Counted from the stretch's first letter, positions 1 through 11,238 are shown. The stretch: DNA of 64,000 bases from SAR202 cluster bacterium bin87 (GCA_002238825.1 MPNC01000003.1:248001-312000); one strand, 5' to 3'. Notes: a model not told the origin generated them from the letters alone. Program-made: numbers and translations.

Positions 1-461
1 ATCGCGGTGTCGGGGCGGCCGGTGATGGCCGACTGCCCGCCCAGTCCGATGATGCTGCCGGACCGCTGCTCGATCATCCCTGGAAGGACGGAGTGGATGA
101 GATAGAAAGCGGAGTGCAGGTTGGTCGCCATGACACTCTGCCACTCCTCAACCGTTATATCCAGGATGGGTTTATGCGGGCGCACCGCCACGTTGCTCAC
201 CAGAACGTCCACCGTCCCCAGCGCGTCGATGCCTTCAGCGACCATGTCCGCCACGCGATCGGGGTCCCCCACGTCACCGATGACCGTGTGGGTCTGGGCG
301 CCCAGCTCCCGGCACTCCGCCGCGACCGCCTCCAGTTCCTCGGCCGACTGCCGGGTGTTCAGGATCAGGTTGGCGCCCTCGCGGGCGAAGGTGCGCGCGA
401 TTTCGGCGCCGATGTTGCGGCTCGCGCCGGTGATCATAGCGGTCTTGTTTTCCAGTCGCAT
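1..461 (-). CDS. SDR family oxidoreductase (C-terminus beyond window)
   Basis: This is the N-terminal ~153 residues of a short-chain dehydrogenase/reductase that runs off the left edge. The start is the ATG at 461, preceded by a good GGAGG ribosome site. The protein opens with the NAD(P)-binding glycine motif TGASRNIG and then has the later Rossmann elements (GDVGDPD; VLVSNVA in place of the usual NNAG), so the cofactor-binding half is intact. The catalytic Ser-Tyr-Lys region lies outside the window, so activity cannot be judged. It resembles 3-oxoacyl-ACP reductase-like SDRs; the substrate is unknown. A terminator directly upstream separates it from dppF. Confidence 0.85.
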   Translation of the reverse strand, partial: MRLENKTAMITGASRNIGAEIARTFAREGANLILNTRQSAEELEAVAAECRELGAQTHTVIGDVGDPDRVADMVAEGIDALGTVDVLVSNVAVRPHKPILDITVEEWQSVMATNLHSAFYLIHSVLPGMIEQRSGSIIGLGGQSAITGRPDTA

Positions 462-477
462 CTCGCGATCCTCCGTC

Positions 478-513
478 AAAAAAGCCCGGGGTGTTCTTTC
501 GTCTTCCCCGGGC
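478..513 (-). terminator. Rho-independent terminator after dppF
   Basis: An 8-bp perfect GC-rich stem (GCCCGGGG/CCCCGGGC, 484-491 and 506-513) with a 14-nt loop is followed on the minus strand by six T residues (478-483). It lies 24 bp past the dppF stop and just before the next minus-strand gene, so it should end the dppDF transcript. Confidence 0.8.
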
Positions 514-537
514 ACAGTTGGCTTGATGTGGCGCGGT

Positions 538-1578
538 CTAGTACGGTCCGTATCCCGGCACGTTGATGCAGGCTGCGATATGGTCCGGCATGACCTCGCG
601 GGCTTCCGGAGCGATCCGCGAGCAGTCGTCCGTGGCAATGGGACAGCGCGGATGGAAGACGCAGCCGCTGGGCGGGTTCAGGGGGCTGGGCACCTCACCC
701 GAAAGGATGATCCGTTCCCGCTGAGCGTCAAGCACGGGGTCGGGAATCGGCACGGCGGACAGCAGCGCCCGCGTGTACGGATGCTGCGGGTTCTCATAGA
801 TCGCGTTGCGGTCGGCGACTTCCACGATCTTGCCCAGGTACATCACGGCAACACGGTCACTGATGTGGCGGACCACCGACAGGTCGTGGGCGATGAACAG
901 GTAGGTAAGATCGTAGCGCTCCTGCAGGTCCTCCAGCAGGTTGATGATCTGGGCCTGGATGGACACGTCCAGGGCGGAGACCGGCTCGTCACACACGATG
1001 AAGTCGGGGTCAACGGACAGAGCCCGGGCCACGCCGATGCGCTGCCGCTGTCCACCGCTGAACTCGTGGGGGAAGCGGTCAGCCATGTAGGGGTTCAGGC
1101 CGACGTTGTTGAGCAACTCGGCTACCCTCTCCCGGTACTCCCGCTTGTTGTTGACCAGCCCGTGCACGGCCAGGGGTTCTCCAATAATGTTGCCGGCCGT
1201 CATTCTGGGGTTCAACGAGCTATATGGGTCCTGGAAGATGATCTGCATCTGGCGGCGCATGGCACGCATCTGGCTGGTCTTGGCCTGGGCGATTTCCACG
1301 CCGTTGAACCAGATCTGGCCGTCGGTGGGCCGGTAGAGACGCAGGATGCAGCGACCGGTGGTGGTCTTGCCGCAGCCCGACTCTCCAACCATGCCCAGGG
1401 TCTCGCCGCGACGGACCGTGAAGTCCACGCCGTCGACGGCTTTGATGTAGGCAACCGCCCGTTGGAACAGGATGCCCGACGTTACCGGAAAGTGCATCTT
1501 GAGGCCGCGGACGTCCAGAATCGTGTCTTGCGCAGACGACGACGTCGCAGCAGTTTGGGGCATCTCAGCAGTGGTCAT
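538..1578 (-). CDS. dppF: Peptide ABC transporter ATP-binding protein (DppF/OppF type)
   Basis: This is a cytoplasmic ATPase subunit of a dipeptide/oligopeptide-type importer, 346 residues as is usual for the family. Walker [10 protein letters not shown] is at 65-73, the Q-loop Gln at 116, signature SGGQRQR at 174-180, Walker B FIVCDEP at 193-199 and the H-loop His at 231. The C-terminal oligopeptide-transporter extension has the FHPRCPIA Cys motif. An AAGGGAG ribosome site precedes the ATG. It lies 67 bp downstream of dppD and is closed by the terminator at 478-513. The permease and binding-protein genes are in a separate plus-strand operon at 5.7-9.8 kb. The exact substrate (peptide, nickel or other) cannot be told. 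Confidence 0.93.
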   Translation of the reverse strand: MTTAEMPQTAATSSSAQDTILDVRGLKMHFPVTSGILFQRAVAYIKAVDGVDFTVRRGETLGMVGESGCGKTTTGRCILRLYRPTDGQIWFNGVEIAQAKTSQMRAMRRQMQIIFQDPYSSLNPRMTAGNIIGEPLAVHGLVNNKREYRERVAELLNNVGLNPYMADRFPHEFSGGQRQRIGVARALSVDPDFIVCDEPVSALDVSIQAQIINLLEDLQERYDLTYLFIAHDLSVVRHISDRVAVMYLGKIVEVADRNAIYENPQHPYTRALLSAVPIPDPVLDAQRERIILSGEVPSPLNPPSGCVFHPRCPIATDDCSRIAPEAREVMPDHIAACINVPGYGPY

Positions 1579-1645
1579 CGTGGAACTCCCTTTTCGAACC
1601 CGTCATCACGAGTCAGTAGCAAATGACGTTGGTCCTCTCAGCGGT

Positions 1646-2689
<1,044 letters not shown>

Positions 2690-2910
2690 TGAAACGCTCC
2701 TTATCCGTTGTTAATTGGCATCATGGCCAATGTCGCGAATGTCTTGATACGGATTCTGGGTATCTTTCTCAATCGACTGTCGGCCTATGTTCCCGTGATT
2801 TTGAGTTGAGTCAAATTACCATACGCTGCATACTGCTGCAACTAGAAAGGGTGGTCGGGGTCGTCCCGCGCCTACTCAATCTTGCGGCGCCCACACTCCG
2901 ATTTGGCGGG

Positions 2911-4194
2911 TCAGTACACCACCTGCTGAGCGATCAGGTCGTCGATCCGGGACCCGTCAATGCCCAGCAATTGCCGCAGGACATACTCGTTGTGTTGACC
3001 CAGCAGGGGCGCCGGCGTGCGGACCGCTCCCGGTGTCCCGCTGAACCTCCAGGGCACGCCGTACACCATCTCTGCGCCGGCGTGCGGATGATCGATTTCC
3101 ACGTAGGTCTCCCGGGCGTTCAGATGCGGGTCCGCGAACTGATCGGCGATGTTCATCACCGGCATGGCCGCCACTCCCGCTGCCTGCAGCCTTTCGGTGA
3201 CCTGCTGAGGGCTGAGCTCAATGGTCCACTCCGCGATGACTTCATCCAGTGCTCGCCGGTTGGCCCATCTGGATGATTGGTCGGCGAAACGTGCATCCGT
3301 GGCGAGACGGACGCGATCGGTCCGGTCGCTATCTATGGTTCCGGCCAATGCCTGCCATTCCTGATCCGTGCTCACGCCGATGGCGATCCAGGTGTCATCT
3401 CCGGCGCAGGGATAGTTGTTGTGCGGCGCGAAGTCGGGGTCGTCGTTGCCGGGCGGAACCGGGATCGTGCCGGTCATCTGGTAGTCGAGCATGGGCACGC
3501 CCAACAAGGCGGCTGTCCCTTCCAGGTGGGCGGCTTCCACATATTGCCCTTGTCCCGTGCGGTTGCGGCGCCGCAGGGCCGCCACCACGCCCAGCGCGGC
3601 GCACAGGGCCGCCACCGTGTCGCTCCACGCCGCTTGCAACTCACCGACCAGGGGCTCGCCTTCATCCGGAGCGTAGCCCACCAAGCTCATCATGCCCGAC
3701 ATGGCCTGGATGATGGGAGCGTATGCCACCATGTCCCGCAGCGGCCCACTGTCGCCGAACGCCGGCATGGATGCCACGATGATGTCCCGTTTGACCACCC
3801 GCAGGCTGGCATAATCCATGCCGAGCCTTTCCAGCACGCCGGGCGAGAAATTCGCCAGCACCACGTCACTGACCGAGGCCAGTTGTTGCAGTAATCCGCG
3901 CCCGGCCTCGGTGCGGAGATTCAAGGTGACGCTGAGCTTGTTCCGGTTGAGACCGTGAAACACCGGCTGCAATTCGGGCCAAAGGCCACGGTCTCCCCCG
4001 GCCAGGTCTTCGCCGACCATGGGTCGGCCCAGCCGCATACCGTCCATGCGCGCCCGGCTCTCCACCTTGATCACCTCGGCGCCCATGTCCGCCAGCAGAT
4101 GCCCGGCCATGGGCCCGGCCCAGGCGGAGCCCAGGTCCACGACGCGCACGTTACGCAGAGGAGGTAGAGGCATCGGGCTACCGGCGACCGTCAT
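2911..4194 (-). CDS. CaiB/BaiF family CoA-transferase
   Basis: This is a class III CoA-transferase-fold protein of 427 residues. Family hallmarks are the N-terminal RVVDLGSAWAGPMAGHLLADMGAEVIKVE block, a NRNKLSVTLNL segment and the C-terminal APLLGQHN box. Members move CoA between acyl chains, or racemise 2-methylacyl-CoA. Near the active site the sequence is GQYVEAAHLEGTA; this aligns best with the alpha-methylacyl-CoA racemase-like branch, but with Glu where that branch has Asp, so the reaction is uncertain. Its ATG overlaps the stop of the upstream CaiB gene by 4 bp (ATGA), so the two are translationally coupled and may form a heteromer. An internal Met at residue 8 is a less likely start. 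Confidence 0.88.
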   Translation of the reverse strand: MTVAGSPMPLPPLRNVRVVDLGSAWAGPMAGHLLADMGAEVIKVESRARMDGMRLGRPMVGEDLAGGDRGLWPELQPVFHGLNRNKLSVTLNLRTEAGRGLLQQLASVSDVVLANFSPGVLERLGMDYASLRVVKRDIIVASMPAFGDSGPLRDMVAYAPIIQAMSGMMSLVGYAPDEGEPLVGELQAAWSDTVAALCAALGVVAALRRRNRTGQGQYVEAAHLEGTAALLGVPMLDYQMTGTIPVPPGNDDPDFAPHNNYPCAGDDTWIAIGVSTDQEWQALAGTIDSDRTDRVRLATDARFADQSSRWANRRALDEVIAEWTIELSPQQVTERLQAAGVAAMPVMNIADQFADPHLNARETYVEIDHPHAGAEMVYGVPWRFSGTPGAVRTPAPLLGQHNEYVLRQLLGIDGSRIDDLIAQQVVY

Positions 4195-5402
4195 CTGCCC
4201 AGCACATCCGCATTGTGCTGCCCCAGCAGCGGAGCGGGACGGACGATGCGGCCTGGTGAACCGTGCAGCCGCACCGGAGCGCCCGGGAACCGGTAAGCGC
4301 CGGCATCAGGATGCTCGGATTCGACGAACCAGTCCCTTTGGTGGAGGTGGGACAGTTCCAGCGCTTCGTCCATGGTCAGCACGGGTGCGCACGGGATGCG
4401 ATTTTCCAGGCACAACTGCAGGATCTCCGCCTTGTCGTGTTCCATGAACCAGGGGGCGATGAGGTTCTCGGCCTCCTGGGGATACTGGTCGCTCATGGCG
4501 CGTCGGTCCCGGTAGCGCGGATTGTCGGTCCAGTCGGGATCGCCCAGCAGGTGCAGGAACCGCTGGTATTGCTCCATCTGCGGCGCGTCGATGCACACGT
4601 AGCCGTCGCGGCAGGGCAGAACGCAGTTGGGGAACAGGCCGAGGCGCATCCGGTTCCCCGAGCGTGAGCCGGCGATGCCGCGGTAGATGAACGTGGGCAG
4701 ATGGTAGCCGGTCAGCAGCGTGCTGATCACGCCCGAATCGGCGATGTCGATATACTGACCGCCTTCGTACTCGCCGCCGGTCAGGCCTGATTCTCGGGCC
4801 AGCAAAGCCACGATTGCAGCATAGGCCCCGCCCAAACCGGCGAGGTATCCCGCCTGCCGGACGGGCGTCGTGAGAGGCTCCCGATGCGGGTGGCCGGTGC
4901 CGAAACTCATGCCGCTCAAGGCGTTCACCTGGAGGTCGTAGCCGGCGTACTCCCGATAGTCGCCGGTGCGACCGTAGGGAGAAAGGGAAACCGTGATCAG
5001 GTGCGGATGCCGTACCCGCAACTCCTCCGCGGTTATTCCCGCCCCCGCCAGCGTGGGGTAGGCCTGGTTCTCGACGAATATATCGGTGTCAGCCAGCAGG
5101 CGGTGGAGCCCGTCGATGCCGGCCGGTTCGTTGGCATTCAGGGTCACTCCCCGCTTGCCCAGGTTGGCAAACAGGAACAACCCGCTGCGTTCAACGTGAG
5201 GTTGCGCGCCGGGAAATGGCCCCGCCCGGCGAGCTGCGTCGCCTTCCGGCGGCTCCACCTTGATAACGTCCGCGCCAAACTCGCCCAGCACTTTGGCGCA
5301 AAATGGCGCCGAAACCATCTCTCCCCACTCCACGACTCGGACCCCTTCCAGCGCGGAGGGTGATTGACGGTTCGTCGGGTTTGAATCAGGTGCAGCCGAC
5401 AT
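4191..5402 (-). CDS. CaiB/BaiF family CoA-transferase (upstream partner)
   Basis: This is a second class III CoA-transferase, ~403 residues from the ATG at 5402. The open frame extends to 5552, but the extra N-terminus does not look like this family, which starts near ALEGVRVVEWGEMVSAPF. Hallmarks include GADVIKVEPPEGD, FLFANLGKRGVTLN, YDLQVNALSGMS and the C-terminal APLLGQHNADVLGR. The gene is coupled to the next CaiB by an ATGA overlap. Together they lie between the two halves of the dpp transporter, which hints that the imported substrate is activated as a CoA thioester; this is inference. The ribosome site upstream of 5402 is weak, so the start is not certain. Confidence 0.85.
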   Translation of the reverse strand: MSAAPDSNPTNRQSPSALEGVRVVEWGEMVSAPFCAKVLGEFGADVIKVEPPEGDAARRAGPFPGAQPHVERSGLFLFANLGKRGVTLNANEPAGIDGLHRLLADTDIFVENQAYPTLAGAGITAEELRVRHPHLITVSLSPYGRTGDYREYAGYDLQVNALSGMSFGTGHPHREPLTTPVRQAGYLAGLGGAYAAIVALLARESGLTGGEYEGGQYIDIADSGVISTLLTGYHLPTFIYRGIAGSRSGNRMRLGLFPNCVLPCRDGYVCIDAPQMEQYQRFLHLLGDPDWTDNPRYRDRRAMSDQYPQEAENLIAPWFMEHDKAEILQLCLENRIPCAPVLTMDEALELSHLHQRDWFVESEHPDAGAYRFPGAPVRLHGSPGRIVRPAPLLGQHNADVLGR

Positions 5403-5676
5403 GGGTTTGTCACCGGGTATACGGTATTGGGAGATCGCTGCGGTAAATGATAACCGCGCGGGAGTATATGGTTGCAAAGGCGCACGCGCAACGGCAATCC
5501 GAAAGCTCTGCAAATGACGTAAAAGGACGCAATCCGGCAAAGAGTACCGCAAACTCCGTTAACCGTGATTTGGTGTACGAATTTAGCCCTTGAACCGCGT
5601 GGAGACAACGACAACCCTTTCTAAAAGCACAGGTTTGGACATTTTGCACCCCGCGCAGTATTGCGGTAACGAATAT

Positions 5677-5705
5677 TTGACATCAGGTATTGCCGATGCT
5701 AATGT
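5677..5705 (+). promoter_or_regulatory. Putative sigma-70 promoter of dppABC
   Basis: A perfect -35 TTGACA (5677-5682) is followed, after 17 bp, by a weak -10 TAATGT (5700-5705). The expected start of transcription is ~40 bp before the dppA ATG at 5750. It lies in the divergent region between the CaiB pair and dppA. Confidence 0.5.
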
Positions 5706-5749
5706 TTGGCGGCAAACGGGAATCCGCTGACTGATACGGAGGTATCCGC

Positions 5750-7614
5750 ATGACAGTTCGCAGTATTCGAAACGCGTTGCGCATCGCCGCAGTCCCCTCG
5801 CTTATCGTATTCCTGTCCGTGATTGTCGCCTGTGGCGGGACGGCGTCGGAGCCGGCCGCCGCACCCGCCGCCACCGGCCGCGCCGCCGCGGCCCGCCCCC
5901 CCCCCCCCCCGCCGCGACGGACGCGCCGGCCGCCCCGGCTCAAGCGGCCGCCACCGCGGCCCCTGAACCCACAGCCATGCCGGCCATGGCCGACGAGGAC
6001 ACCTACCTCCACATGGCCGTTACCCCGCTGCCCCAGGACACCTTCTTCCCCTGGCTGGCCACCAGCAGCGGCCACTTGGTGTTCCGGCCCATGTGGGAGA
6101 ACCTGACCACCATCTCCCCCGAAACCGGTGTCTCCACCATCCTGCCCCAGCTAGCGCGGGAGTGGGACGTCAGCCCCGATGCCAGCGAGTACACCTTCCG
6201 CCTTCAGGAAGGCGTCGAGATGCACCATGGCTGGGGTGAGTTCACCGTCAAGGACGTGATCCTCACCGTCGACCAGCAGATGTCCGACCCGCTGGCCGGC
6301 TGCAAGTCGCCGCTTAAGAAGTTCATGGGGTACGACTCCATGACCGAGATGATCGACGCTGGCAAAATGGAGGTCATTGACGATTACACCTTCAAGATGA
6401 CGCTGGCCCAACCGCAGGTGGACGTGGCCGACTGGTGGTTCAACATCCTGGTCATCCCGTGCGCCGCCGTGCGCAGCGCTGCCCAACATGCGGCCGAGGG
6501 CGACGCCATGTTCGAGAGCGGCCCGGCCGGCACCGGCGCCTACCAGTTCGTCAATCGCGAGCTCAAGGAGTTCACCGAGTACGAAGCCGTGCCCTACGAT
6601 CACTGGCGAGTGAACCCGGAGTTCAAGCGCATGCGGATCAGCACGACCCCCGAGGACCTGACCCGGCTAGCCCTGCTGTTGACCGGCGAGGCCAACATGG
6701 TGGACGTGCCCAAGGTGCTGCACCAACAGGCCATTGATGAAGGCATGGAGGTATTTGAAAGTCCGTTGCCGACGGTAGGGCTGACCATCATTCCCTTTGG
6801 CCAATACTACGTGAGTGAAGCAAACTGGAACCCCGACTCTGAGCCCTGGGCCGCTCCCGGCGAGACCGGGCGATTGGTCCGCGAAGCGATGAATCGCGCC
6901 ATCAATCGTGAGCAAATCATCAACGAACTGTTCAAGGGCCGCGGCGAGCCCATGTACAACACCATCTTCCACGACACCCTGGAGGGCTGGAACCCCCGTT
7001 GGGCTGAGGAGTTCGACGAGAAGTACGGCTACGATCCGGAACGCGCCAAGGAACTCCTGGACGAGGCCGGCTTCCCCGGCGACAACGGCCAGAACCGTTT
7101 CTTCGTGGAAGTCTGGCAGAGCAGCCTGCCCGGGTTGCCGGAGACCATCGAGGTGGCCCAGACCGTTGCCCAGTCCTTGGAGGAAATCGGCATCGATGTG
7201 AAGCTGGTGGAGGTGGAGTTCGCCCGCGCGCTGGATGCTTTCCGAGACCTGCACGACGCACACTTCGTCCTGCCGGTGCGCCAGACCATCCGGCAGATCA
7301 ACGCCAACGCCCGCATCTACTACTACACCGGGCCGACCAACCCTGAAACGGGTCTGCCCAACGGTGGTGTAGCCTACATCGAGCACCAGATCTACGACGA
7401 CAATTACGAGGCGCTGCTGAGAGAGACGGACCCCGCCGAGCGAAATCGTCTGGCGCAGGAAATGGGCGACCATATCTACGACAACTATCGCACCATCCCC
7501 ATCGTCAACCTCCGATCCACCCTTTTGGTCAACCCGGAGGAGGTGTTGGAGTACAAGTTCGGCAGCCTTACCGGCGTCTTCGGTCACCTGGAGTACGCCA
7601 AGGCTGCTCAATAG
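5750..7614 (+). CDS. dppA: Peptide-type ABC transporter substrate-binding lipoprotein, frameshifted at a poly-C tract
   Basis: This is a family 5 extracytoplasmic solute-binding protein. The ATG at 5750 has a strong GGAGG site and encodes a lipoprotein signal peptide ending VIVAC, with the lipid-anchor Cys at residue 28. An Ala/Pro-rich linker follows. Within the linker a run of 15 C (5896-5910) throws the frame off, and the mature protein continues in another frame as TDAPAAPAQAAATAAPEPT and then the binding domain to 7614. One more C, or two fewer, would rejoin the frames. From 5977 onward the domain (545 residues) is intact. The frameshift is either a sequencing error in a homopolymer or a real phase-variable tract. 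DppB and DppC follow directly. Confidence 0.85.
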
Positions 7615-7714
7615 GCTTGGCGAAACGGCCAGGTCATCCAAGAACCATTTGACTCATTGAGTCGCTGGCGGGGACTCCGCCCCACTCAGCGGCAGGTACG
7701 GACGGGAGACGACA

Positions 7715-8638
7715 ATGCAGCGGTTCATAATCTTCCGCGTCGGGCAGGCGATCATCGCCGTGCTCCTGGTGAGCATCATCGTGTTCATGCTCTCCAACAT
7801 CACCGGCGACCCAACGTCCGTGATGCTGCCCATGGGTGAGGCGACCCCAGAGGACATCGCGGCGCTCAAGGCAAAGTGGGGCCTGGACAGGCCGCTGCAC
7901 ATGCGTTACCTGGTCTTCCTGGGCAACGCCGTCCGGGGCGACTTCGGCGAGTCCTATGCCTTTGGCGGACAGACCGCCATGGGCATGGTCATGGACCGCT
8001 TCCCGGCCACGCTGCAATTGGGTGGCCTGGCGATGTTGATCGCTGTGGTTCTCGGGGTGCCGCTGGGAGTGATTACGGCGGCCAAGAAGGACGGGTGGCT
8101 GGACTACCAGGGCAAGGCGGTGGCCTTCCTCGGCCAGTCGGTGCCGAGCTTCTGGCTGGGCATCATGCTGCTGTGGCTCTTCGCGGTGCAACTGGGCTGG
8201 CTGCCGTCGTCCGGCAAGGGCGGTTTGTCCCACATGATCATGCCGGCGTTCACCTTGGGGTTCTTCCAGGTGGCGGCGCTGCTGCGCCTGATCCGTTCCT
8301 CGATGCTGGACGTGCTGGACACCGAGTTCGTGAAACTGGCGCGCATCAAGGGCGTGCCGGAATGGAAGGTCGTTTGGAAACACTGTCTGCGCAACGCCTT
8401 CATCGCTCCGTTGACCTATTTCGCCATCATCATCGGCGGCCTCTTCACGGGCACCGTGATCGTGGAGACGGTGTTCTCGTGGCCGGGTGTGGGACAGTTG
8501 GCGGTGGGCGCTGTGCGCGGGCGCGACTTCCAGGTGCTGCAGGCAGTGGTCATCATCGGTTCGTCCATCTACATTTTCGCCAACCTGATCGTGGATATCC
8601 TCTACGCGTACCTGGATCCCCGGATCCGCTACACGTAG
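7715..8638 (+). CDS. dppB: Peptide ABC transporter permease (DppB type)
   Basis: This is an inner-membrane permease subunit of 307 residues, typical for DppB/OppB. An N-terminal membrane segment (residues ~9-29) is followed by a periplasmic loop with the family motif LDRPLHMRYLVFL and then five further hydrophobic segments. The cytoplasmic EAA loop that docks on the ATPases is LARIKGVPEWKVVWKHCLRN. It begins 100 bp after dppA and is followed by dppC 68 bp on. It should pair with DppC and use DppD/DppF encoded on the opposite strand. Confidence 0.93.
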   Translation: MQRFIIFRVGQAIIAVLLVSIIVFMLSNITGDPTSVMLPMGEATPEDIAALKAKWGLDRPLHMRYLVFLGNAVRGDFGESYAFGGQTAMGMVMDRFPATLQLGGLAMLIAVVLGVPLGVITAAKKDGWLDYQGKAVAFLGQSVPSFWLGIMLLWLFAVQLGWLPSSGKGGLSHMIMPAFTLGFFQVAALLRLIRSSMLDVLDTEFVKLARIKGVPEWKVVWKHCLRNAFIAPLTYFAIIIGGLFTGTVIVETVFSWPGVGQLAVGAVRGRDFQVLQAVVIIGSSIYIFANLIVDILYAYLDPRIRYT

Positions 8639-8706
8639 GCGAGCGCATCCGCAAGCAAACCGAATTGGTATTGACAAAGACAATGGCCAACGGTGGAGAA
8701 TGACAC

Positions 8707-9807
8707 ATGGCTATCACCACGGCGCCAGCCCCCGCCAGTCCCGCCACGGAAGAAGCGGCAGCACGTACCGGCGCTCTCTCCAGGATCCGGCATTGGATCG
8801 GGGAAATTCGCCGGCTGCCCCTGTTCCCGGTTACGATGCTGCTGGTGTTCCTGCTCATACCGGCAGTCTTCGCTGAGCTGATCGCTCCCCATAACCCGCG
8901 GCGCGGCGACTTGGACGACCGGCTGGTTCCGCCGGCCTGGTCCGACGACGTGGTATCCGTTCGCACTGTGGTGGAGCGGGTAAACCGGGACAACCGGCAG
9001 AATGAGATCAAACTGAGCGACGCCGAGAGGACGGTCCGCATCGGCGACGCAACCGTTGTGGGCAAAGCCGCAGGCGACGCTCCGGCGCTGGGCGACCAGA
9101 TCCAGATCGTGGTTAAACCAGGAGGGCAGGCCAAGTACCTGCTCGGCACTGACAAGAACGGGATGGACATATTCAGCCGGATTGTGCACGGGGCGCGGCT
9201 GGCGCTGGTGGTGTCGATGATGGCGATCTTCGTGTCGGGTTTGATCGGCACGGTGCTCGGCATCCTGGCGGGCTATTTTGGCGGATGGGTGGACACGCTG
9301 GTGATGCGCCTGGTGGACATGTCGCTGTCGATCTCGTTGATCCTGGTGGCATTGGTGCTGGCGGCGACACTGGGTCCACGCATCGAAAACGTGCTCATAG
9401 TGGTGTGTCTGTTCCTGTGGTCACGCTACGCCCGCCTGATTCGCGGCGAGACGCTGGCGCTGAAGACCCAGGACTTCATCTCCAGAGCGAAGGTGGCCGG
9501 CTCGTCAGAGATACGTATCATGCTGCGCCACATCTTCCCCAACCTGGTCAACACCATCATTGTGCTGGCGACCCTCCAGCTGGGTTTCGTGATCCTGTTG
9601 GAGGCCGGTCTCAGCTTCCTGGGCGCCGGCATCCCGCGGCCAAATCCGGCCTGGGGCGTCATGGTGGCTGATGGGCGCGAGCTCATCATCGACTCCTGGT
9701 GGGTGTCCTTCTTCCCCGGCCTGGGCATTCTCTTCACCGTGCTGTCGGTGAACCTGCTCGGCGACTGGCTGCGCGACCGGTTGGATCCCAAGCAACGCAA
9801 TGTGTAA
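8707..9807 (+). CDS. dppC: Peptide ABC transporter permease (DppC type)
   Basis: This is the second permease subunit. At 366 residues it is longer than usual (~300) because of an inserted hydrophilic segment (residues ~60-140, rich in charged residues) between the first membrane helix and the canonical [20 protein letters not shown] motif. The EAA loop is [20 protein letters not shown], and the C-terminal [14 protein letters not shown] signature is present. The inserted segment is expected outside the membrane and might contact the binding protein. This is the last gene of the operon; a perfect palindrome lies 28 bp after the stop. Confidence 0.92.
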   Translation: MAITTAPAPASPATEEAAARTGALSRIRHWIGEIRRLPLFPVTMLLVFLLIPAVFAELIAPHNPRRGDLDDRLVPPAWSDDVVSVRTVVERVNRDNRQNEIKLSDAERTVRIGDATVVGKAAGDAPALGDQIQIVVKPGGQAKYLLGTDKNGMDIFSRIVHGARLALVVSMMAIFVSGLIGTVLGILAGYFGGWVDTLVMRLVDMSLSISLILVALVLAATLGPRIENVLIVVCLFLWSRYARLIRGETLALKTQDFISRAKVAGSSEIRIMLRHIFPNLVNTIIVLATLQLGFVILLEAGLSFLGAGIPRPNPAWGVMVADGRELIIDSWWVSFFPGLGILFTVLSVNLLGDWLRDRLDPKQRNV

Positions 9808-9835
9808 CGACGCAAACCAATTTTGCGGCTAGAAT

Positions 9836-9863
9836 GTAGGGGCGAATGATCATTCGCCCCTAC
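9836..9863. repeat. Dispersed palindrome, copy 1
   Basis: This is a perfect 28-bp palindrome with the core GGGCGAATGATCATTCGCCC, flanked by GTAG and CTAC. The same 20-bp core occurs at 57281-57300, 47 kb away. It lies between dppC and the next gene and could fold as a terminator-like hairpin, though no T-run follows. Confidence 0.8.
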
Positions 9864-9879
9864 CAGTGTTTTAACGGAC

Positions 9880-11226
9880 ATGCAAGAACAGGATCACCAG
9901 GCGGAGTTTCCCGACTGGGTCGAGCGCAGCCAGCGCACCGCCCGACGCCGCTACCGGATGCGGTTGTTGAAGCCGGCCATCACGGCAGGGGTACTGTTGC
10001 TGGTGGCAATACTGGGATGGATATTCTGGTTCAGTCTGCCCAATCCGGCGCGCTGGTTTGCGGGAAGTCCGTCGGCCGCCGCGTCATCCGCGTCCAACGC
10101 CGGCCGCTGGTCCATGTTGGGTTACGGGACCAATCTCAACGGCTTCGTTCCCGAGGTGCAGCAACAACCCGCCGGCCGCGTCGCCTGGTCGCAGGATCTG
10201 GGGCCGTACACCCGCTCCGCGCCCCTGGTGGCCGACGGCAAGGTGTTCGTTGGAGAGCACTTCCAGGTGTCCGCTTACGACGCCGACACGGGCGAGCGGT
10301 TGTGGTCGGTGGACACCCCAGGTCCCATGGACCATGCCGCCACCATCGCCAACAACAACCTGGTGTTCGTGGGCATGACCAACCACCGGATGCTGGCGCT
10401 GGACCAGGACACGGGCGAGCCGGTGTGGAATTTCAAGGCGCACCTGCCGATATCGGCGTCAGCCCTGGTGCATAACGGCGTCGCCTACGTGACCTCCTCG
10501 GGCAACATCATCTACGGTCTCGACGCGCAAACCGGCGAGCAGCTGTGGAAGCACAAGCTCAAGGGCAACGTGAAGACCACACCCACCCTGCGGAACGACC
10601 GGCTGTACGTTGCTGACGACGAGGGCAACCTGTACTTCATCGACGCGGACGACGGGCGGCGGCGGTTCCGTTTCCTGACCGCCGGCTCGGCGGAGGGTCC
10701 ACCGGTGGTGACTGGTGACAGGGTATATTTCCCGTCCGGTGGGACGCTGTACGCCATCGACACCGGAGTGAAGGGGATGCCCGGGCTCTACTGGATCAAG
10801 CGCGCCTGGTTCCAGATGTGGATCTGGCAGATCCCCGGCGTCCCGCCGCCGCCGGCCCAGCGCGGAGAACGGTGGAGGTTCGCGCCGGAGGAGCGGCATA
10901 CCCAGGGGATCGTGTCATCGCCCGCGATTGCCGATGGCGTGTATTACGTCGGCGACAGTGACGGAGTATTTTACGCCAGAGAAGGGTTGACCGACCACGA
11001 GTTGTGGAGATACCAGGCCGACGGCGGGGTTGTCAGTTCCCCCATCATACTGGGAGACCGCATCTACTTTGGCGCGCGGGACGGCCAGGTGTACTGCCTG
11101 AACCGGACGGACGGCTCGTTGTTGTGGAAGGTGGACCTGGCCGGGCCCATAGAATTGCCGCCGGCTTACGCCGGCGGCAGGTTGTATGTGCGAACCACCG
11201 ACGGCCAGCTGCACGCGGTGGAGTGA
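9880..11226 (+). CDS. Membrane-anchored PQQ-like beta-propeller protein
   Basis: This 448-residue protein has a cytoplasmic basic N-terminus, one membrane helix (residues ~31-51, ending GWIFWFSL) and an outside domain of repeated propeller blades of the kind AYDADTGERLWS, ALDQDTGEPVWN, GLDAQTGEQLWK and CLNRTDGSLLWK. Blade spacing of ~40 residues fits a seven- or eight-bladed PQQ_2 fold. It resembles BamB or PQQ-dehydrogenase propellers, but no dehydrogenase catalytic region is evident, so a structural or scaffold role at the cell surface is more likely. It is a single gene, convergent with the Uma2 gene whose stop is 12 bp away. Confidence 0.82.
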   Translation: MQEQDHQAEFPDWVERSQRTARRRYRMRLLKPAITAGVLLLVAILGWIFWFSLPNPARWFAGSPSAAASSASNAGRWSMLGYGTNLNGFVPEVQQQPAGRVAWSQDLGPYTRSAPLVADGKVFVGEHFQVSAYDADTGERLWSVDTPGPMDHAATIANNNLVFVGMTNHRMLALDQDTGEPVWNFKAHLPISASALVHNGVAYVTSSGNIIYGLDAQTGEQLWKHKLKGNVKTTPTLRNDRLYVADDEGNLYFIDADDGRRRFRFLTAGSAEGPPVVTGDRVYFPSGGTLYAIDTGVKGMPGLYWIKRAWFQMWIWQIPGVPPPPAQRGERWRFAPEERHTQGIVSSPAIADGVYYVGDSDGVFYAREGLTDHELWRYQADGGVVSSPIILGDRIYFGARDGQVYCLNRTDGSLLWKVDLAGPIELPPAYAGGRLYVRTTDGQLHAVE

Positions 11227-11238
11227 CGCTCTCGGCAA

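Noticed and set aside
121-1626. Long plus-strand frames opposite dppF and dppD (also opposite many other genes)
   Set aside because: These are shadows of minus-strand genes in GC-rich DNA; the minus-strand products have complete Walker and signature motifs.
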